From contig JAIRLP010000038.1 in assembly GCA_031259365.1 (NCBI GenBank), positions 1 through 5,287 of the forward strand: a stretch of 5,287 nucleotides of DNA, read 5' to 3'. Below, piece by piece: positions 5,124 to 5,287 of this stretch (the first letter of the stretch is position 1; the number at the start of each line of letters is the position of its first letter). A model generated the notes under the pieces. It did not search any database. It saw only the letters and a list, made by a program, of their open reading frames with translations, and was not told the origin of the DNA. This stretch comes from Rickettsiales bacterium. GTDB lineage: Bacteria; Pseudomonadota; Alphaproteobacteria; Rs-D84. Position numbers and translations under genes: made by a program.

Positions 5124-5287
5124 TCAAGGTTCTGTTGTTGCCTTTTGTGTACAATATCCCCATTTATAATTGGAACTGGTTTCTAGATAGAACATATCTA
5201 ACAGATCACATTTATCTGGATCCAGACATGGGGCATCAACCCACAGACCGCCAAAGCGTTCACATTCTGCAAATAATTCTTTACCCA
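5124..5287 (-). CDS. C-terminal end of a second cysteine-rich protein (partial)
   Basis: A minus-strand frame is open from the window edge (first full codon 5285-5283) to a TGA at 5126-5124, giving the last 53 residues; the start lies outside. It has four cysteines, at residues 8, 20, 26 and 45 of the fragment. The order C-x5-C, then TSSN, then WGYC echoes residues 35-68 of the downstream secreted protein (C-x6-C, then TSN, then CWG...C). I infer related, tandemly arranged extracytoplasmic proteins, though the signal peptide cannot be seen. No known family recognised. The stop codon coincides with the edge of the MITE-like insertion, but the frame before it looks undisturbed. Confidence 0.6.
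   Translation of the reverse strand, partial: GKELFAECERFGGLWVDAPCLDPDKCDLLDMFYLETSSNYKWGYCTQKATTEP

Noticed and set aside
5184..5203. TAGATAG...TATCTAACA inverted repeat resembling the element ends
   Set aside because: It lies within the coding sequence of the partial gene and is explained by codons; similarity to the element is limited to 7-9 bases.

Overview
The window looks like chromosomal DNA from an AT-leaning, probably uncultured and possibly host-associated alphaproteobacterium. The lineage is inferred from the clpP-clpX pair, the ClpX and Pgk sequence style and the signals used; no rRNA is present to settle it. Strong ribosome-binding sites of the AAAAGGA type and sigma-70-like promoters are visible.

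Left part (1-436): no confident protein gene, but not empty. Positions 106-293 hold a compact set of abutting inverted repeats that fold into a multi-helix junction. The minus strand adds a promoter with a 17-bp spacer (300-328) and a hairpin followed by a T-tract (130-154). The best reading is an unidentified structured small RNA of about 165 nt, transcribed leftward. It is divergent from a near-consensus promoter (379-407) that drives pgk.

Middle (437-4011, plus strand): pgk (phosphoglycerate kinase), then a 223-bp spacer with a GC-rich hairpin, candidate promoters and a leader stem-loop, then clpP and clpX 37 bp apart as an operon for the ClpXP protease. Immediately after clpX comes the C-terminal third of a short-chain dehydrogenase, lacking the Rossmann fold and catalytic Tyr-Lys. 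It is closed by a bidirectional rho-independent terminator (4028-4057).

Right part (4074-5287, minus strand): a secreted cysteine-rich protein with three C-[WFY]-G...C modules, and at the edge the C-terminal end of a second cysteine-rich protein with a similar cysteine/aromatic pattern. Between them sits a 263-bp non-coding element bounded by 31-bp imperfect terminal inverted repeats (28/31) and flanked by a 4-bp ACAT direct repeat. This is a MITE-like insertion that landed exactly at the stop codon of one gene and just upstream of the promoter of the next. Its inner hairpin with a T-tract resembles a terminator.

The core genes are ordinary housekeeping functions (glycolysis, regulated proteolysis). 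The items most worth following up are the structured RNA at the left, the MITE-like element at the right, and the tandem cysteine-rich secreted proteins.
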